A DNA stretch of 64,000 bases from NCBI GenBank assembly GCA_006384855.1, contig VCJN01002039.1:186001-250000 (forward strand), given 5' to 3'. Positions 50,831 through 62,930 of this stretch are shown here, in pieces (within the stretch, counting starts at the first letter, position 1; each line of letters opens with the position of its first letter). Both the position numbers and the translations under genes were made by a program. Under the pieces are notes generated by a model. It did no database searches, had not been told where the DNA came from, and was given only the letters and a program-made list of their open reading frames with translations. This DNA comes from Tetraselmis striata. Lineage: Eukaryota > Chlorophyta > Chlorodendrophyceae > Chlorodendrales > Chlorodendraceae.

Positions 50831-53800
50831 TCAAAGTGGCCGGCGCTCAGCACAGAAGCGGCCGCCACCAGAGCGGGGTGTGGCGTAGTCGACAGTTGTG
50901 GCTAGAGTGGCGCTGTGGCGGCTGGACTTGATCTTGGAGGAGATGCGCTCGAGCAGCTCGTTGCGCTTGGTCTCTTCGCGCATGACGGTGCTCTGGAACG
51001 ACTCGCGCGCCTGCGCCACGGACACAAGTACCGCTGTCAGCAGAGCCAGAGCCAATGCAATCTGGACTCATCGATGCCTGATGCCCAACCAGCCTAGTGG
51101 GCCTCCTTGCGCCACTTGCAATGGGCGATCTGGGCTTGTGGCTGGCACGGTGTCAGAGCATCACTGTTTGCATCACTCCTATTGCCTCCCTGATAACTAC
51201 GCAACATCTCAACCATGCCGCTAGTTGCCTGCTTCACACGAAATGCCACACACTGTAGCGGCACCGACAGTCTGCGAAATAGCGCGTGTCAATTTATTGA
51301 TGGGTCTGGTACATATTGGCGGGCCATGTTGGGACTCTGAGTATTGGTTCTTTAGGTGTCCGAGCGCCGATGTCAAGGTGTGCTTCTGTGCGTGTGTGAA
51401 TGCGGGGGGGAGGGGGGGGGGGGGGGGGTTCTGCATGCACATGGGGGAGGGGAGGGCGGGGGCGAGGTGAGGAGGGCGGCACCTGCCGCAGGTGCGCCAG
51501 CTCGTGCTCGATGTCAGCCAGCATGCTTGGCGAAACGTCGCTGCCGGGCGAGCTGAACCGCACTGACAGGGGTGAGCCGAAGCGGGCAGAGGCGCGCGGC
51601 GGCGGCGCAGAGGCCGCGTGGTGGCGGTTCCGGGTGGGGCTGGCGCTGCGGCGGCGCGGCGGGGAGGCCGAGCCAAAGGAGGAGCGCGAGCGCGAGAGGT
51701 CCTCCCGCATGAGGGAGACCTCGTCCTGCAGGCTGTGCACCTCGTCGTCCCGGTCCGCCAGTGCGGCCTTGAGGCTGCTTGTCGTGTGGGCCATTGAGTG
51801 CTCTGTCTCCACGCGCTTGCTGAACTCCTCATCTGCCGCCGACCTTAGTTCCTCCACCTGCGCAACAGGGTGGTGACGCCGGCTCAGGCACGTCGCACTC
51901 GCTCCATCCTGCTCCTGGCCGTCGGATCCAGTGCAGGCCGGAGGAGGAGCGCCGCACTGAAGGACACTGCAACCACAGCGAAATAGCCATTGCGCGGGGG
52001 CAATTGGGGACAGAGCTGGCCCGGTGGCCCTGGGGCGCGACCGGCCAGCGTGGGCGTTGGATGTACTGCCGCCCGGACCTGCAGGGTGAGCTCCTGCCGC
52101 AGTCGCTCGCGGCTGGTCTCCTTCCTGGCCATCTCCTGCAGCCGCGCCGACACCACGCCCAGGCGCTCATCCAGCTCCACGCGCAGCGCGTCCTGTTGCC
52201 TCAGCGCCAGGGCCTCCACCTCCTCCAGGCGGGCCGCCCACGCTGTCGCGATGGAGGCACGCTCGTGCGACCAGCTGCGGTCCGCCTCCTCCAGACGCTT
52301 CTGCCAGCGCGAATTGAGGTCGTCCTGCGTAAGGGCTCGTCTGCATTAGCACCCCGTCTAGGCACATAGAGCGGCAGGCGGATGAGGGGCAGCGGCAGTT
52401 CATTCTTCCTGACAAGCAGCGCTTGTGTGGTGTTCCGCATCCCCATGCACTGCATGTAGGCGTGCGGCACACTCTGGTGATACGTGCAGATCCATGCTCA
52501 ACCATCCGCATGGCCCCCAGGCAGGGAGACTTTCTGATGACTAAAGAACTGCGCGCCATCATTGTGCGTACGCATGGGTGTTAGCGGTGAGAGGACAGAA
52601 GGCAGCGCACCTTCTCCTTGCGCCACGCCAGCTGCGCGCTGTCCATGAGGTCGCGGAATTGTGCCTCCATGGCCGTCTTCTCCTCCTGCCACTTGCGCTC
52701 CAGCGTGACCTTCTGCTCTTGCCACTGCGACTGCACCTTATGGATGTGCTGCTCGTAGCTCCTGCGCAGCGCGCCACCACGACAGCCCGTTCCTTCAGCC
52801 GGGGGCATCTACAACTTAGCACTGCGCGGCAAACACTGTTGGCCAACTCTCCACCGCCCCCAACTTACATCCCACTGTAAATCCCCTGACGGCACTAGGC
52901 GCCTATGCCGCTGGGTCCATGTGGGGGGCGCACCGCTCTGTGCGTGCCACCTCCCATTGCATCTGCTGCTGGCTATCCTCCAGCCTGCGCGTCATCTGCG
53001 CCTGCAGCTCGCGGTGCTTTGCCGTCCACTCCGCCTCTCTGCGGCCCAGCGCTGCCTCCGCCTACGGCAGGCGGGTCAACGGCACGTAGCGTCAAAATCT
53101 CCTCCCCCGGCGTGCAGTGGGTTTGCTAGTGGCGGCTGCAGCGGGGCAATTTCGGCAGCGAGCTCGAGGCGCATGCATAGAATGCTCTGCAACTGTGGGC
53201 CGAGACTTTCTGGCCAACACTTCACTGGCAAGGCTTTGTCTTGGAAGATTCAAGCGCTGAGGGCTGAACGCCTTGGTACAGCTGGCACTGGAGCCCGGAC
53301 GAGGTATATATAGTCACTGCCAGGATACACTGGAGTGGGAGCGAGTCCAGGTACGCAGTGGGCACGGGGCTCACCTCCTCCTGCATCTGCTGCCGCTCCC
53401 GCGTCACCGCCGCCTCTGCTGCCGCGGCCTTCTGCGCCCAGCGCGCCTCCAGCGTCTTCACCTTTGCCGCCCAGTCCGCCTCGGCCTCGCCCATCGCGGC
53501 CTCAAAGCGCTTTGTGGCAGTGGACATGTGCTCTGCCCACTGCCGGTCGTTGTCGGCGGCCTCCGCCGCGCGCTCCGCCGCAAGCGCCACCGCCGCCGCC
53601 TCGTCCTTCACCTTGCGGTCCAGCGCCGCCTCCGCGTCGGCGAGCGTCGCCTCTGCGGCGCGCAACGCCTCTGCCATCCGCTCGGCGCGGTGTTCTGCGT
53701 TCCTTGTGGCCTCGTTGGCCGCCTGCTTCTCAGACACCAGCGCCTCGCTCTTTCTCGCCAGCTCTCGCACCATCGAGTTGGAAGTCTGCACCAAATGGCG

Positions 53801-55300
53801 ATGCGCACAAAGTGGTCAATCAGTGCAGCCGTACTGCCCCCACTGTCTCGGAATCGGGACTCGCGGGATGCACACCTTCCACATAGATAACAGATGGCCC
53901 TGGTGGTGCTGGTGCGTGGTATCCAGAGGGGGGGGGGGGGGGGGGGGGGGTTGCTCAAGCAAACCTGCAGCTCTGTCCTCAGGTGGGAGCACTCCTCTGT
54001 CACCTTGCGATAACGCGCCTCCTGCTCGGGAACCTGCCGGTCCCGCCGGCCAATCTCTGCCTGCAAGGTCATGCTCTGTGCGGAGCAGCATATGGAGTGT
54101 ATATCAGCGCGAGGAAGGTGAAGTTTCTGCCTGGTGGATCTCGAGGTATCGGTGCTTGGACAGTAAGCGTACCTTCTCCTTGTACTCCAGCATCGCCGCG
54201 TCGCGCTCCTCCAGGGACATCTCCGTCGCCTTGAGCCGCGTGCGCAGCGCCTCCGCCTCCTGCCGGCTTTTCTCCAGTGCCGCCTCGCCGGTGGTCGCGC
54301 GGCGCTTCGCCTCCTGCAGGTCACTGGCGCTGCGGTCTGCGGCCGCCGCAGCCTTCTGCTGCGCGTCCTGCGCCTTTGTTCGCAGGATGTGCAGCTCTGA
54401 CTTGCAGCGCTGGAGCTCCACAATCTTGGAAGTAAGCGTCTCCTGCACCCACGCCGCAACAGCAGGTTGACGGCAGTGAGTCCGCAAGGCTCAACAGAGC
54501 ATAAGGCAACATAGCAAGGCGCAATCCCAGCGTTGGGGCTGACCCAGCGGCGGACGCTCAGACGCTGTGAGGCGCTGATGCGGATACCGAGGCGTAATCA
54601 AGCAGGACCCGGGATGCCATATTGCCGACAGCCCATGTGAGGTATGGATGGTGCGCGCTGAGGATGGGGAGGTAGCGGGGCGGTCTCGGAGGGTCAGCCA
54701 CACAGGGCATGATGAGCGCACTACCGCACCTGGACCGCAGTGTTCTCTGCGCGCTGGCACTCCAGCTCCAGTGTGTTGGCCTCTGACCGCTCACGTGCGC
54801 GTTGCAGCTCCAGCCCCCTCTGCGAGAGCAGCTGCGAGAGGTGCGGAGACAGTGGATGCGCAGAGGGAAGGGGACGGGTCTGGCTTAGACTGCTACCCCC
54901 CTCTCCCCCCCCCCCACACCTGCCAACACACAGCATCCCCCTCCCCCGCGATGCATCCCCTACTACGTGCTTCAACAATAGGTGGATCATCAACCACACC
55001 TCATGCTCTCACATGACCACCTCACCTCATCTTTGTGACGCAGCCGGTGCTCCAGCTGCTCCGCATCGGCGCGGCACAGCTGGATCTCATCCTGCAGCTG
55101 ACCGATGGTGACCTGCGAGCCCGGTGTGCAAACCCCACGTGCGCCTTCGTATCAGCTCCCCACAGCCACAAGCAAATGTGTAAATGTGTACACTGGCGGT
55201 CGAAATGGGGATTGCATCGAGCGCGTGCCCAGTGCTGCATGAACGCGAAGATTGGCAGATAGCTGAGTGCAACAACAGGTGGTATCTGCGGCAGAGTGCG

Positions 55301-55338
<38 letters not shown>

Positions 55339-55800
55339 CTATGGCGAGGGTGGCTCCAGCATATTTCACCTTGCTCTTATGCAGCAATCGACTGCGCTCC
55401 TCCAGTTCATAGTCCTTCTTCGTGAGAATTTCCTGCGACGGCGGGGTGGGTCGCGCCCTACGCTCAGGCCGAACCCCCCTGGACACGTTGAGCATGCCTT
55501 CAGGTTCCCCTCCCGACTGAGCCAGCTGGGATGCGGCAGACTAGCACAGTCTGGTCGACCAGACATGGGAGCTCAGTCCGGGGCAAAGCAGCTGGCTGTG
55601 ACGCATAGGCAGGGGATCACGTGCAGGTCGGCCTCCCGCTCCGAGCGCCCCTCGAGGAGAGCCATCGCGGCGGCGGCGGCGCGGTCGTCAAGTGCCACAG
55701 AAGCAGCCAAATCCTGCGTGGCGGGGACGCAGTCGACACAGGGCCTGCGCCTCTCTGACAGAAGTTTTCACCTCAAGTTTGGGCACGTTGATAGCGCAGA
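50831..55800 (-). CDS. Long coiled-coil protein, about 13 exons
   Basis: Minus-strand exons are separated by GT..AG introns and nearly all encode charged heptad-rich helix. Approximate exons: 55800-55750 (tentative first), 55714-55621, 55431-55372, 55110-55027, 54835-54730, 54442-54173, 54075-53966, 53790-53373, 53063-52955, 52765-52612, 52327-52084, 51858-51489, 51020-50831. Sample segments: ELARKSEALVSEKQAANEA, WAAKVKTLEARWAQKAAAAE, LNSRWQKRLEEADRSWSHER. Near the C-terminus is a low-complexity SPPRRRSASPTR stretch, then a final helix ESFQSTVMREETKRNELLER. This pattern suits a centrosomal, basal-body or cytoskeletal scaffold, but that is inference. Introns carry G runs (on the plus strand) at 51413-51428, 53928-53950 and 55302-55338. 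The 5' end is not certain. Confidence 0.75.
55302..55338 (+). repeat. 37-nt pure G run in an intron
   Basis: The longest homopolymer of the window, in an intron of the coiled-coil gene, where it reads as C on the coding strand. Shorter relatives lie in most other genes. Confidence 0.95.
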
Positions 55801-55932
55801 TGTTGTTGGCCGATAATGGACGACGTCGGTCGCGCAACAGCCCGCCCTCGCGCCGTCCCGTTCGCCGACCGACTGCTCTGCGGCCAGGCGCATGCTGAGA
55901 CCTACGGATGTGCGCCGCTGCAATGACATGCA

Positions 55933-55968
<36 letters not shown>

Positions 55969-56089
55969 CTACTCCGGGCCCGCCCGGCCTGCCGGCAGCG
56001 CCGCGCGCGCAAGCATCACCACCACGTCGCGCCAATGCGTTCGGCGTTTTATCCAGTTTGACGATATTGCGCGCGTTTTATCCAGTAGT

Positions 56090-56990
56090 AGGTTTAAAAG
56101 ATAAGTTAAGACAACTTCAGCTTATCGACTTAAAAAATGGAAAGTTAGGTTAAGTCACTTAAGTTTCAGCTTAAGAGCTTAACTTATCTTAAGAGACATA
56201 ACATAACGGACTCAATTCTGCACTACAACTAAGGATTATATCTAAACCCGAAACCAACCGGCCCGTTAGTCAGCAACCGTTCGCTAAGCGGCTCGTACGA
56301 ACAATTAACCCTCAAATGTATCCGGCTCGTATTCCTTAGCAGTTCGTTAAAACATCGCGAGTACGAGCACCGGTACTGGCGAACAAGAGTGCTACTCGGC
56401 CCTCGTCGCGCATCGCCGATGCTGACTACCGGCATCCCCGAGGGAAGCAACTACATTATGCTGAATGCCGTGACGCCGAGCGGCATTCTCAACGCCCCAG
56501 ACTAAGCGCAACAGAAACTCAACAGAGGAATGTAAACCAAGCAACGCGATAAGCTCGCCAAATGCGTGACTGGTGTTCATGGCAAGCTATTGTATGAGAG
56601 GTACATCCCAGAGATAGACAACATTCCTATTTCTGAGGTTCAGGATGCCATGCGTCAGGCGGCTGGGGCGTCGGAAACTAGGCCCGCTAAGGACCAAGAC
56701 ATGTCTAATTCTGACGATGACTATGTATCGTCAACTCGTCGGTCGACTCCGTGGCTAGTGAAATGAACTAGGTTGTTGGCATGCTTAAGCCTTGCTACTT
56801 GTGCTGCCCTACTGCCGTGAGGCTCGCCACAACAAGTGGCTGTGTAATTGCTTGGTTTTGCGGATTTAATTTACTACTATTTGAGCACTTAAGTCGACCC
56901 CAAGCCAAGTCATTTTCCGGGAGTGACTTAACTAAACTAAAATGACTTAACTTACCTTACGAGACTTTATCTAACTGTGTTAATCCCAAC
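56090..56990. other. Palindrome-rich AT region with a short frame
   Basis: AAGATAAGTTAAG (56098-56110) and its exact reverse complement (56178-56190) bracket 93 bp made of ttaag/cttaa words. A second cluster of gacttaact/ttaacttacc words lies at 56885-56975. Between them is a 66-codon plus frame (56566-56766: LLYERYIPEIDNIP, SDDDYVSS) that looks protein-like but matches nothing I know. The arrangement suggests a small DNA transposon with subterminal repeats. Confidence 0.35.
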
Positions 56991-57391
56991 CCCGGTGAAA
57001 ACTTATCGCAGCGCCACAGCTTCCCACGTACTATATACGTCACAAGATGGCCGAAGATATGGCTCATCCCCCAGCCGTATCGCTAGCCAATAATAACCCG
57101 AAGTGTTTAAGTGTTTCCTTGGACCCTTTGATTCCTTGGCAACTTGGTGACTTACTTTCTGGTTCCCTTGGCTCTTGCTTGGTTCTTGACTCCCTGCCCT
57201 CCTGCTAGACCTTTGGTTTCATGCTTATATCTCTCTTTTGCTGGGAACCTTTCACAATTGCTTTTAGTGCGCATATGCGCATATGTTGAAGCACTGACGT
57301 AAGAAAAAAATAACCCAAAGTGATTGACAATAAAGTAATTTCCCGGCACTACGGATACGGAGTACAATAGTATGTAGCGGGGTATAGGCAT

Positions 57392-57410
57392 AAAACCCTA
57401 AAACCCTAAG
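57392..57410 (+). repeat. Interstitial telomere-like repeat
   Basis: Two and a half units of the TTTTAGGG type (complement strand), inside AT-rich sequence. Too short to be a telomere; it may mark a repaired break or be chance. Confidence 0.5.
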
Positions 57411-57429
57411 AATCCGCTGCCTCAGCTCA

Positions 57430-57620
57430 TTTCTGAACGTATGTATAGATGATATATACAAATATGTATAAATATATCTGAATATATGTACGGATTATAT
57501 AATATATATGAAATTTAGATGTATAAATACATGTATAAGATAAACAATGAAATGAAAAATAATATAGATATTAAATTACAGAAAGTTGTATCTATATGTA
57601 TATATGTACTATATGTTCAT
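57430..57620. repeat. TA-rich simple sequence
   Basis: Irregular atatatgta/tataaata words with no coding content. Confidence 0.85.
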
Positions 57621-57836
57621 ATTATCTATCACGTTTTTATTTATATTCCCCACACCGGTGGGGCCTCGTTCGAACCCGCCACGTAGGACCCCTACATGGG
57701 GGTTACCAGGTACGCGACAATACCTCTTCGGATTATGATGACCATTCAGAGGCAATCAATCCTACAGCCAGCCCCCACGCTAAAAACTCGTATTTCTAGA
57801 GGGACTTCAGGTTGGGGTATTCAGGCAATTTCCGGG

Positions 57837-58175
57837 AGGTAAAAGTAAAAGTAAAGTTCGCCCCGGGACATCGGCCGAAGCCGCCCCAACACTTGACCTC
57901 TTGCGCGAACTGCAGTCGTAGGTCTGGCATAGCTCGTAGACCATTGCCTCATTTTAACCCCGAAGGCCTTAAGGGTCTAAGGGTCTAAGGTCGAGTAGTC
58001 CAGCCTTAGACCCTTAGGTCGAATAGTGCATGAACAGGGTAAACCCAGGACACGCCGGGACGGTACTGCCGAAATATTTCGACCAGGAGTCGTTTCCGGG
58101 ACCTCTCGCGTACGAGACGACCGCTCAACCGAGCGGCCAAGGGATGTACCTTGTACAGGGTAAGGAGGTACCCGT
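57837..58175 (-). mobile_element. tRNA-derived SINE, copy with internal hairpin insert
   Basis: Read on the minus strand it has a tRNA-like head (ccgctcggttgagcggtcgt, then cgactcctggtcg), a unique body, and a 3' end reading cggggcgaactttac followed by a (ttttac)n tail. It aligns with the copy at 61285-61545 over tctggcatag, gtagaccattgcctcat and cgccccgggacat. An extra stretch at about 57965-58020 contains gggtctaagg and its inverse, able to form a hairpin, and is absent from the other copies. Confidence 0.8.
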
Positions 58176-58748
58176 AAATAGGGGTATTCAGGCTGAACTG
58201 AATTCGGCTGAAGTTGTGACTTCAGGCTGAAGTACCCTGAACACTGAAGGCCTTTCAGTGCAACCCTGCTGGTCGTGACCGGTACAAACTGAGGCTACGA
58301 GTACATTAATTTAAAATAACCAGTTGTATACTCTGTGTCATAGTGACAGTAAGGATTGGTGCCGCCTTAGTAGGCGGGCACACCGGTGAAAACCGTTGCC
58401 CCATTCGAAATATCCCGTTGAAATATTCCGTATTTACTTTTGCGTGCCGCCGCCAGTCCGCCACCAGCACGCTGCACCTGCTGGGATCAGCCACCCGAGG
58501 GCGAGCGCCGCACTTCTAGCGCCGACAACCTCGCAGCTAGAAGAAGCTGTGTCGCTAGGCAAGCCCGTAATTCAAGCCCCTCTCGAGAGTTGCGGGCGAC
58601 CAGCGGAGCGGTTCGGCATGCCGGAGGAGACCCAGCCTCGGGCGGCGGTGGAGAGCCAATCGGAGGAGCCAACCGCCGGCGACAGCCTGGTGTCGGCGGC
58701 CGTGAAGGCGAGGCCTGCTCTGCTCGCTGCAAGCCCCGCAGTCTGGCA

Positions 58749-61234
58749 ATGCTGAACGTCGACACCAGCGATGACGTTGCGCTGATGCTGCCGATGCAGG
58801 TGCTCAGCGCGGGGGACCCGTGGCAGAAGGCAGCGTTCACGCGAGTGGCGTTCGAGCTATGGCGGGGCGGTGGCATCACGGAGGTGCTCACTGGCGGCTG
58901 GGGACTGACCCGCGAGGGTCGCCTGAGTGCTGTCGACCGGGAAGTCGAAAAGCCCAACATTCCCATATTTTGCTGAAGAAGGCCTGCGGGGGGGGGGGGG
59001 GGGGGGGGGGGGGCGGGCGATGGCGGTGCAGGTTTTGGGCAGGTCTCGACACACGTGAAGGAGGATGAAGATACGCTGAAGCAGTTTGGGGGTGGGGGGG
59101 GGGGGGGGGGGGGGGGCATGAAAGGGCTGAGGGGCGACAGCGAAGAGGCTGCTGCGATTTTGATCGGCTGGATTTTCTGTGGGTGCAGGTGAGCCTGCCA
59201 GCGGATCCGCCCTGCCCGGAGTGCCCCGCGCGCGACTATGCAGTGCTGGGCATGCGGGTGGTGGGGCCCGGGGAGATGCCCAAGCTGGGCAAGGGCGGCA
59301 CCCTGGCCAGCCAGCGCGCCATTCTGCACAGCCTGGCGCACATCGAGAGCTGGGCGGTGGACCTCGCGTGGGATGTGGTGGCGCGCTTTGGGCGCCAGGC
59401 CAGCTACGCGCTGCCGCGCGCCTTCTTCAGCGACTGGGTGCAGGTAGCGGAGGACGAGGCTCGCCACTTCAGTCTGTTGGCGGCGCGCCTGGCGGCGGGG
59501 GGCAGCTCGTACGGCGCGCTGCCGGTGCACGACGGCCTGTGGGAGTCGGCGGCGAAGACGAGCTACAGCCTAGGGGCGCGCCTCGCGGTGGAGCACTGCG
59601 TGCATGAGGTGAGACAACATCTTGCCGCGTGCTGCTGGAGGATCCATGCCTTATGAGGGAGCTCTCACTGTGGCCGACTGAGGTAGCGGTGGTCTGGCCA
59701 GGCGAGGGGGCTGGACGTGCTGCCCCAGACCATTTCCAGGTGGGTGAATTTGCGGGCCCAGTGCAGCTTGAGGTTAGGTGGGTACCCTTGCAGCCGGGCG
59801 CTGCATGCTTTGACTGCCACTCAGGAGGACCCTATCATGCATCCATGTAGTCCATTCCGCCTGGGATGGCCAGGACCGGGGTGTGAACAGCGATGCTGCC
59901 CCCATTGCACTGCCAGAGCACACGAATGACAGTGCCGGCCGGCTGGGCAGGCTGCGCAACGGAGGGGACGCCGAGAGCGCCGACTTGCTGCAGGATGTTA
60001 TCTATGAGGTGCGGCTCACGGCTGTGATGGCATCACTCCCCCCCCTTCATCTCGTTGAGCCATGCACCGCTACCCACACCGCCCTAGGCGCTGAGCCGGC
60101 GCATACCCACACTGCCATGCGTGCAGGAGGAGATCACGCACTGCGCGGCCGGCGTCCGCTGGCTCACGCACCTCCACGCGCTGGCACTGAGCGACGCCGC
60201 TGATGACTCCTGCGGTACCCCCCTGTAATACCATGCTTACAGACTGGCAAAAGGGCGCAGCTGGTCAGTGGGGGTGTCATGCTTCGGATGCTGTAATTCA
60301 GCCTATGCGGCAGGCTGAGCTAGCGCATCTGTGGAATGCAGAGTGGGTGCGCGAGGCGCGGGCGCACACGTCGGTCGAGGGGTGGTTCCACTCTCTCATG
60401 CGGCAGAACTTCAAGGGCGTCCTAAAGGTACCCTCACCCCCCACCTCCATGTCAACCAGTGACAGTACTTTCGGAACTGAAGGTATTACCCTATTAGACA
60501 GTGACGTCAAAGAGCCGGCAGCAGTGAGCCAAGCGGTGTGGGGCTGAGGGCAGGCGCTGTTTCCTGGCTAGCTCGTTGCTGGGAAACTGATACACCTACT
60601 CGCGCGCGGTGCAGCTCGGTCCACAGAAGGGCTGGTTAAGGCAGTTGTGCGGCATTGGTACAACAGCACCCACACAGCCGTACCGAAGCCTGGCTTGGCA
60701 CGGGTGCTTACGCGGTAATAAGAACACTTCGAGTAAGAACCTCCCCCACCTGTCGAGAGGTCATACAGGCGAGGCTACCGCTTGCGTGCAAGTCCAATTG
60801 AGGCAGGTTATTTTATGTGCGTCGGCTCGCGTAGACTGAACTACTGCGAAAAGTTGGTTAATGCAGGCATCCCCCATTCTAGACTTGTATAGCGGGTCAT
60901 TATCGGCACGTTGGCACCCACAACCTGCAGTTTATGCTGTAATACTGAATAGCCAAGCGAGCAACACGCCAACGCTTGGGCAAGGGTTGCACCAACTGCG
61001 GCTGGGGCACGCCTGCAAGCGCACCCAGCATGCGGACGCGCTCACCGCCCCGCCCCCCCCCCCTCTCCATCCTGCCCTGCCACTCCATCCCGGCTCGCGC
61101 AGCCACCCTTCAACGAGGAGGCGCGCGCCAAGGCAGGCTTTGGCCCGGAGTGGTATCTGCCCCTCACCACGCGAGGCGACGGCGACAAGCCTGGGACTAC
61201 GCTGCCGCCGGGAAGCACGGGCCATGCGGCGTAG
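58749..61234 (+). CDS. DUF455 ferritin-like diiron protein, 7 exons
   Basis: Exons: 58749-58943, 59189-59608, 59702-59739, 59891-60008, 60127-60214, 60342-60427, 61103-61234. Phases agree, giving 1077 nt and 358 residues. The DUF455 signature runs through: GPGEMPKLGKGG, LHSLAHIESWAVDLAWD, VAEDEARHFSLLAARL, LPVHDGLWE, ARGLDVLPQTIS, AESADLLQDVIYE, EEITHCAAGVRW and PPFNEEARAKAGFGPEWY. Candidate metal ligands are E118, E155-x-x-H158 and E259-x-x-H262, the ferritin-like four-helix pattern of diiron oxygenases related to MiaE-type enzymes. The substrate is unknown. Intron 1 has two G runs of 23-26 nt. An upstream exon is possible because the frame stays open to 58440, so the N-terminus and any targeting peptide are uncertain. 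Confidence 0.88.
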
Positions 61235-61284
61235 CATCGGTTGCGCGGTTCAAGGAGTGAGCGGGCAGAAAGGCCAGCGCACGT

Positions 61285-61545
61285 GTTAAATGTAAAGTAA
61301 AGTTCGCCCCGGGTCATTGGCTGAAGCCGCCCCATCACTTTACCTCCTGCGCCAACTGCAGTCGCAGGTCTGGCATAGACCGTAGACCATTGCCTCATCC
61401 GAACCCCGATGGGCTGATGCACCGACCAGGTAATTCGGGACACGCCGGGTCAGTATCGACCTCAGTGGGAGAGCCAGGAATCGAACTGGGGACGTCTTGT
61501 ACAAGAAACCACCGCCCAAGCGGACGAAGAATGTATTATGTACGT
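61285..61545 (-). mobile_element. tRNA-derived SINE, best-preserved copy
   Basis: On the minus strand, cgtccgcttgggcggtggtt, ttgtacaag and cagttcgattcctgg form a tRNA-like head with a clear B box. The body follows (catcggggttcggatgaggc, ggtctatgccagacc, ctgcagttgg), ending cggggcgaactttactttac. It lies between the stop codons of the convergent DUF455 and CAX genes. The T-arm pairs imperfectly, so this is not a working tRNA gene. Confidence 0.82.
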
Positions 61546-61706
61546 GTATGTACGTGTTGCCATTTACCTGCGACGCAGCGTAAGCTGATATCTGCAGGCG
61601 GCATTGAATTCTCATCCGCATAGTCGTTCCTATGTTGTAATCCGGGTTTAAAAAAGAGGGGAGAAAGAAGAAGGCGCAGCCGATGCCGGCTGGCGGGCTG
61701 TTCTGT

Positions 61707-62899
61707 TTATTGCAGGCCGGGCTCGATGTCGGGCACGTCCTTGTGGTGGAAGAACGCGGCGCCGACGACGACGTACACGAGGATGAGCGTGAGCCCCTTG
61801 AGCCAGTTGCTCTGGCCATCCTGCACAAAGAGGCACACGGTAACGACCGAGCCGAAGAGCGTGACGGTCTCAAAGGTGTGCAGGTTGAGGTCAAGGTCGA
61901 TCCCCATTGCCCATGCGGTGATCACGGAGAGCGGGATGACAAGGACGCTGATCTGCGTGGAGGAGCCAATGGCGACGCCCAGGCTGATGTCCATCTTGTT
62001 CTTCATGGCGAACATTACGGCGCTGGCATGCTCCGCGGCGTTGCCCACGATGGGCAGCAGGATGGTGGAGATGAAGGCGACCGGCAGCTTGAGCTGCTCC
62101 GCAGCGCCCTCGATGGTGTTGACCACGTAGTCGCTGAGGATGGTGACAAAGAGCGTGAGGATGGCCAGCCAGGCGATGGCACCCCAGAAGCCTAGTACCG
62201 CCTCCTCCTCCTCCTCCTGGCCGTCGGCGCCCTCCTGGCCGGGCTCGGCCTCCGACTCGTACAGCTCCCGGTGGCTGACAAGCTGGAAGTAGAGGTAGGC
62301 GCCGTACATGCCCAGCAGCACGACGCTGCAGAAGCGGCTGAGGCTGACGTCGTCGGTTGTGCCGTCCAGCTCGCTGTGCGTGGCGTGTAGCACGTTGGGC
62401 AGCATCAGCGTCAGCACGCCCAGCATGAGCAGCCCTGCGCTCGCGATGACGCCCTCCTTGGCAAAGCGCTGGATCTTGAAGCGCAGCCCGCCAAAGAAGA
62501 AGGCGCAGCCGAGCACCAGCAGCATGTTGCTCAGGATGCTGCCCAGCAGCGACAGCTGCACGACGCGCAGCAGCCCCTCGCGCAGTGCGTACATCGCGAC
62601 CACCATCTCCGTGATGTTGCCGAAGCTCGCATTGAGCAGGCCGCCGATTGTGGGGTTCGTGTACAGGGCCATCTGCTCCGTCGCGTACCCTAGGCGCTCC
62701 GCCAGCGGGCACAGCCCAATGAGCGAGAACAGAAAGGTCCAGCCGTCGTCCCAGCCCAGCCCGTTGGACAACATCGCCAGCAGGATGCTCGGCAGCAGCA
62801 GGTTCAGCTTCGTGGACAGCAGCATCTCCTGCGGGGAATGGCGCACATCCGTTGCCCACGCTCAGAATACGCGCCTACAACGGAGGGTATGTGGGAGGT

Positions 62900-62930
<31 letters not shown>

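Noticed and set aside
53358-54470. 370-codon plus frame
   Set aside because: Shadow of coiled-coil exons; Ala/Ser-rich with no domain.
57650-57740. tRNA-like sequence with ggttcgaac on the minus strand
   Set aside because: The T arm does not pair and no acceptor stem forms; at most a decayed tRNA-like repeat.
58487-59530. 347-codon minus frame
   Set aside because: Opposite the DUF455 exons; contains the proline run made by intronic G tracts.
61445-61520. tRNA gene on the minus strand
   Set aside because: B box is good, but the arms pair imperfectly and the same sequence heads two other SINE copies.
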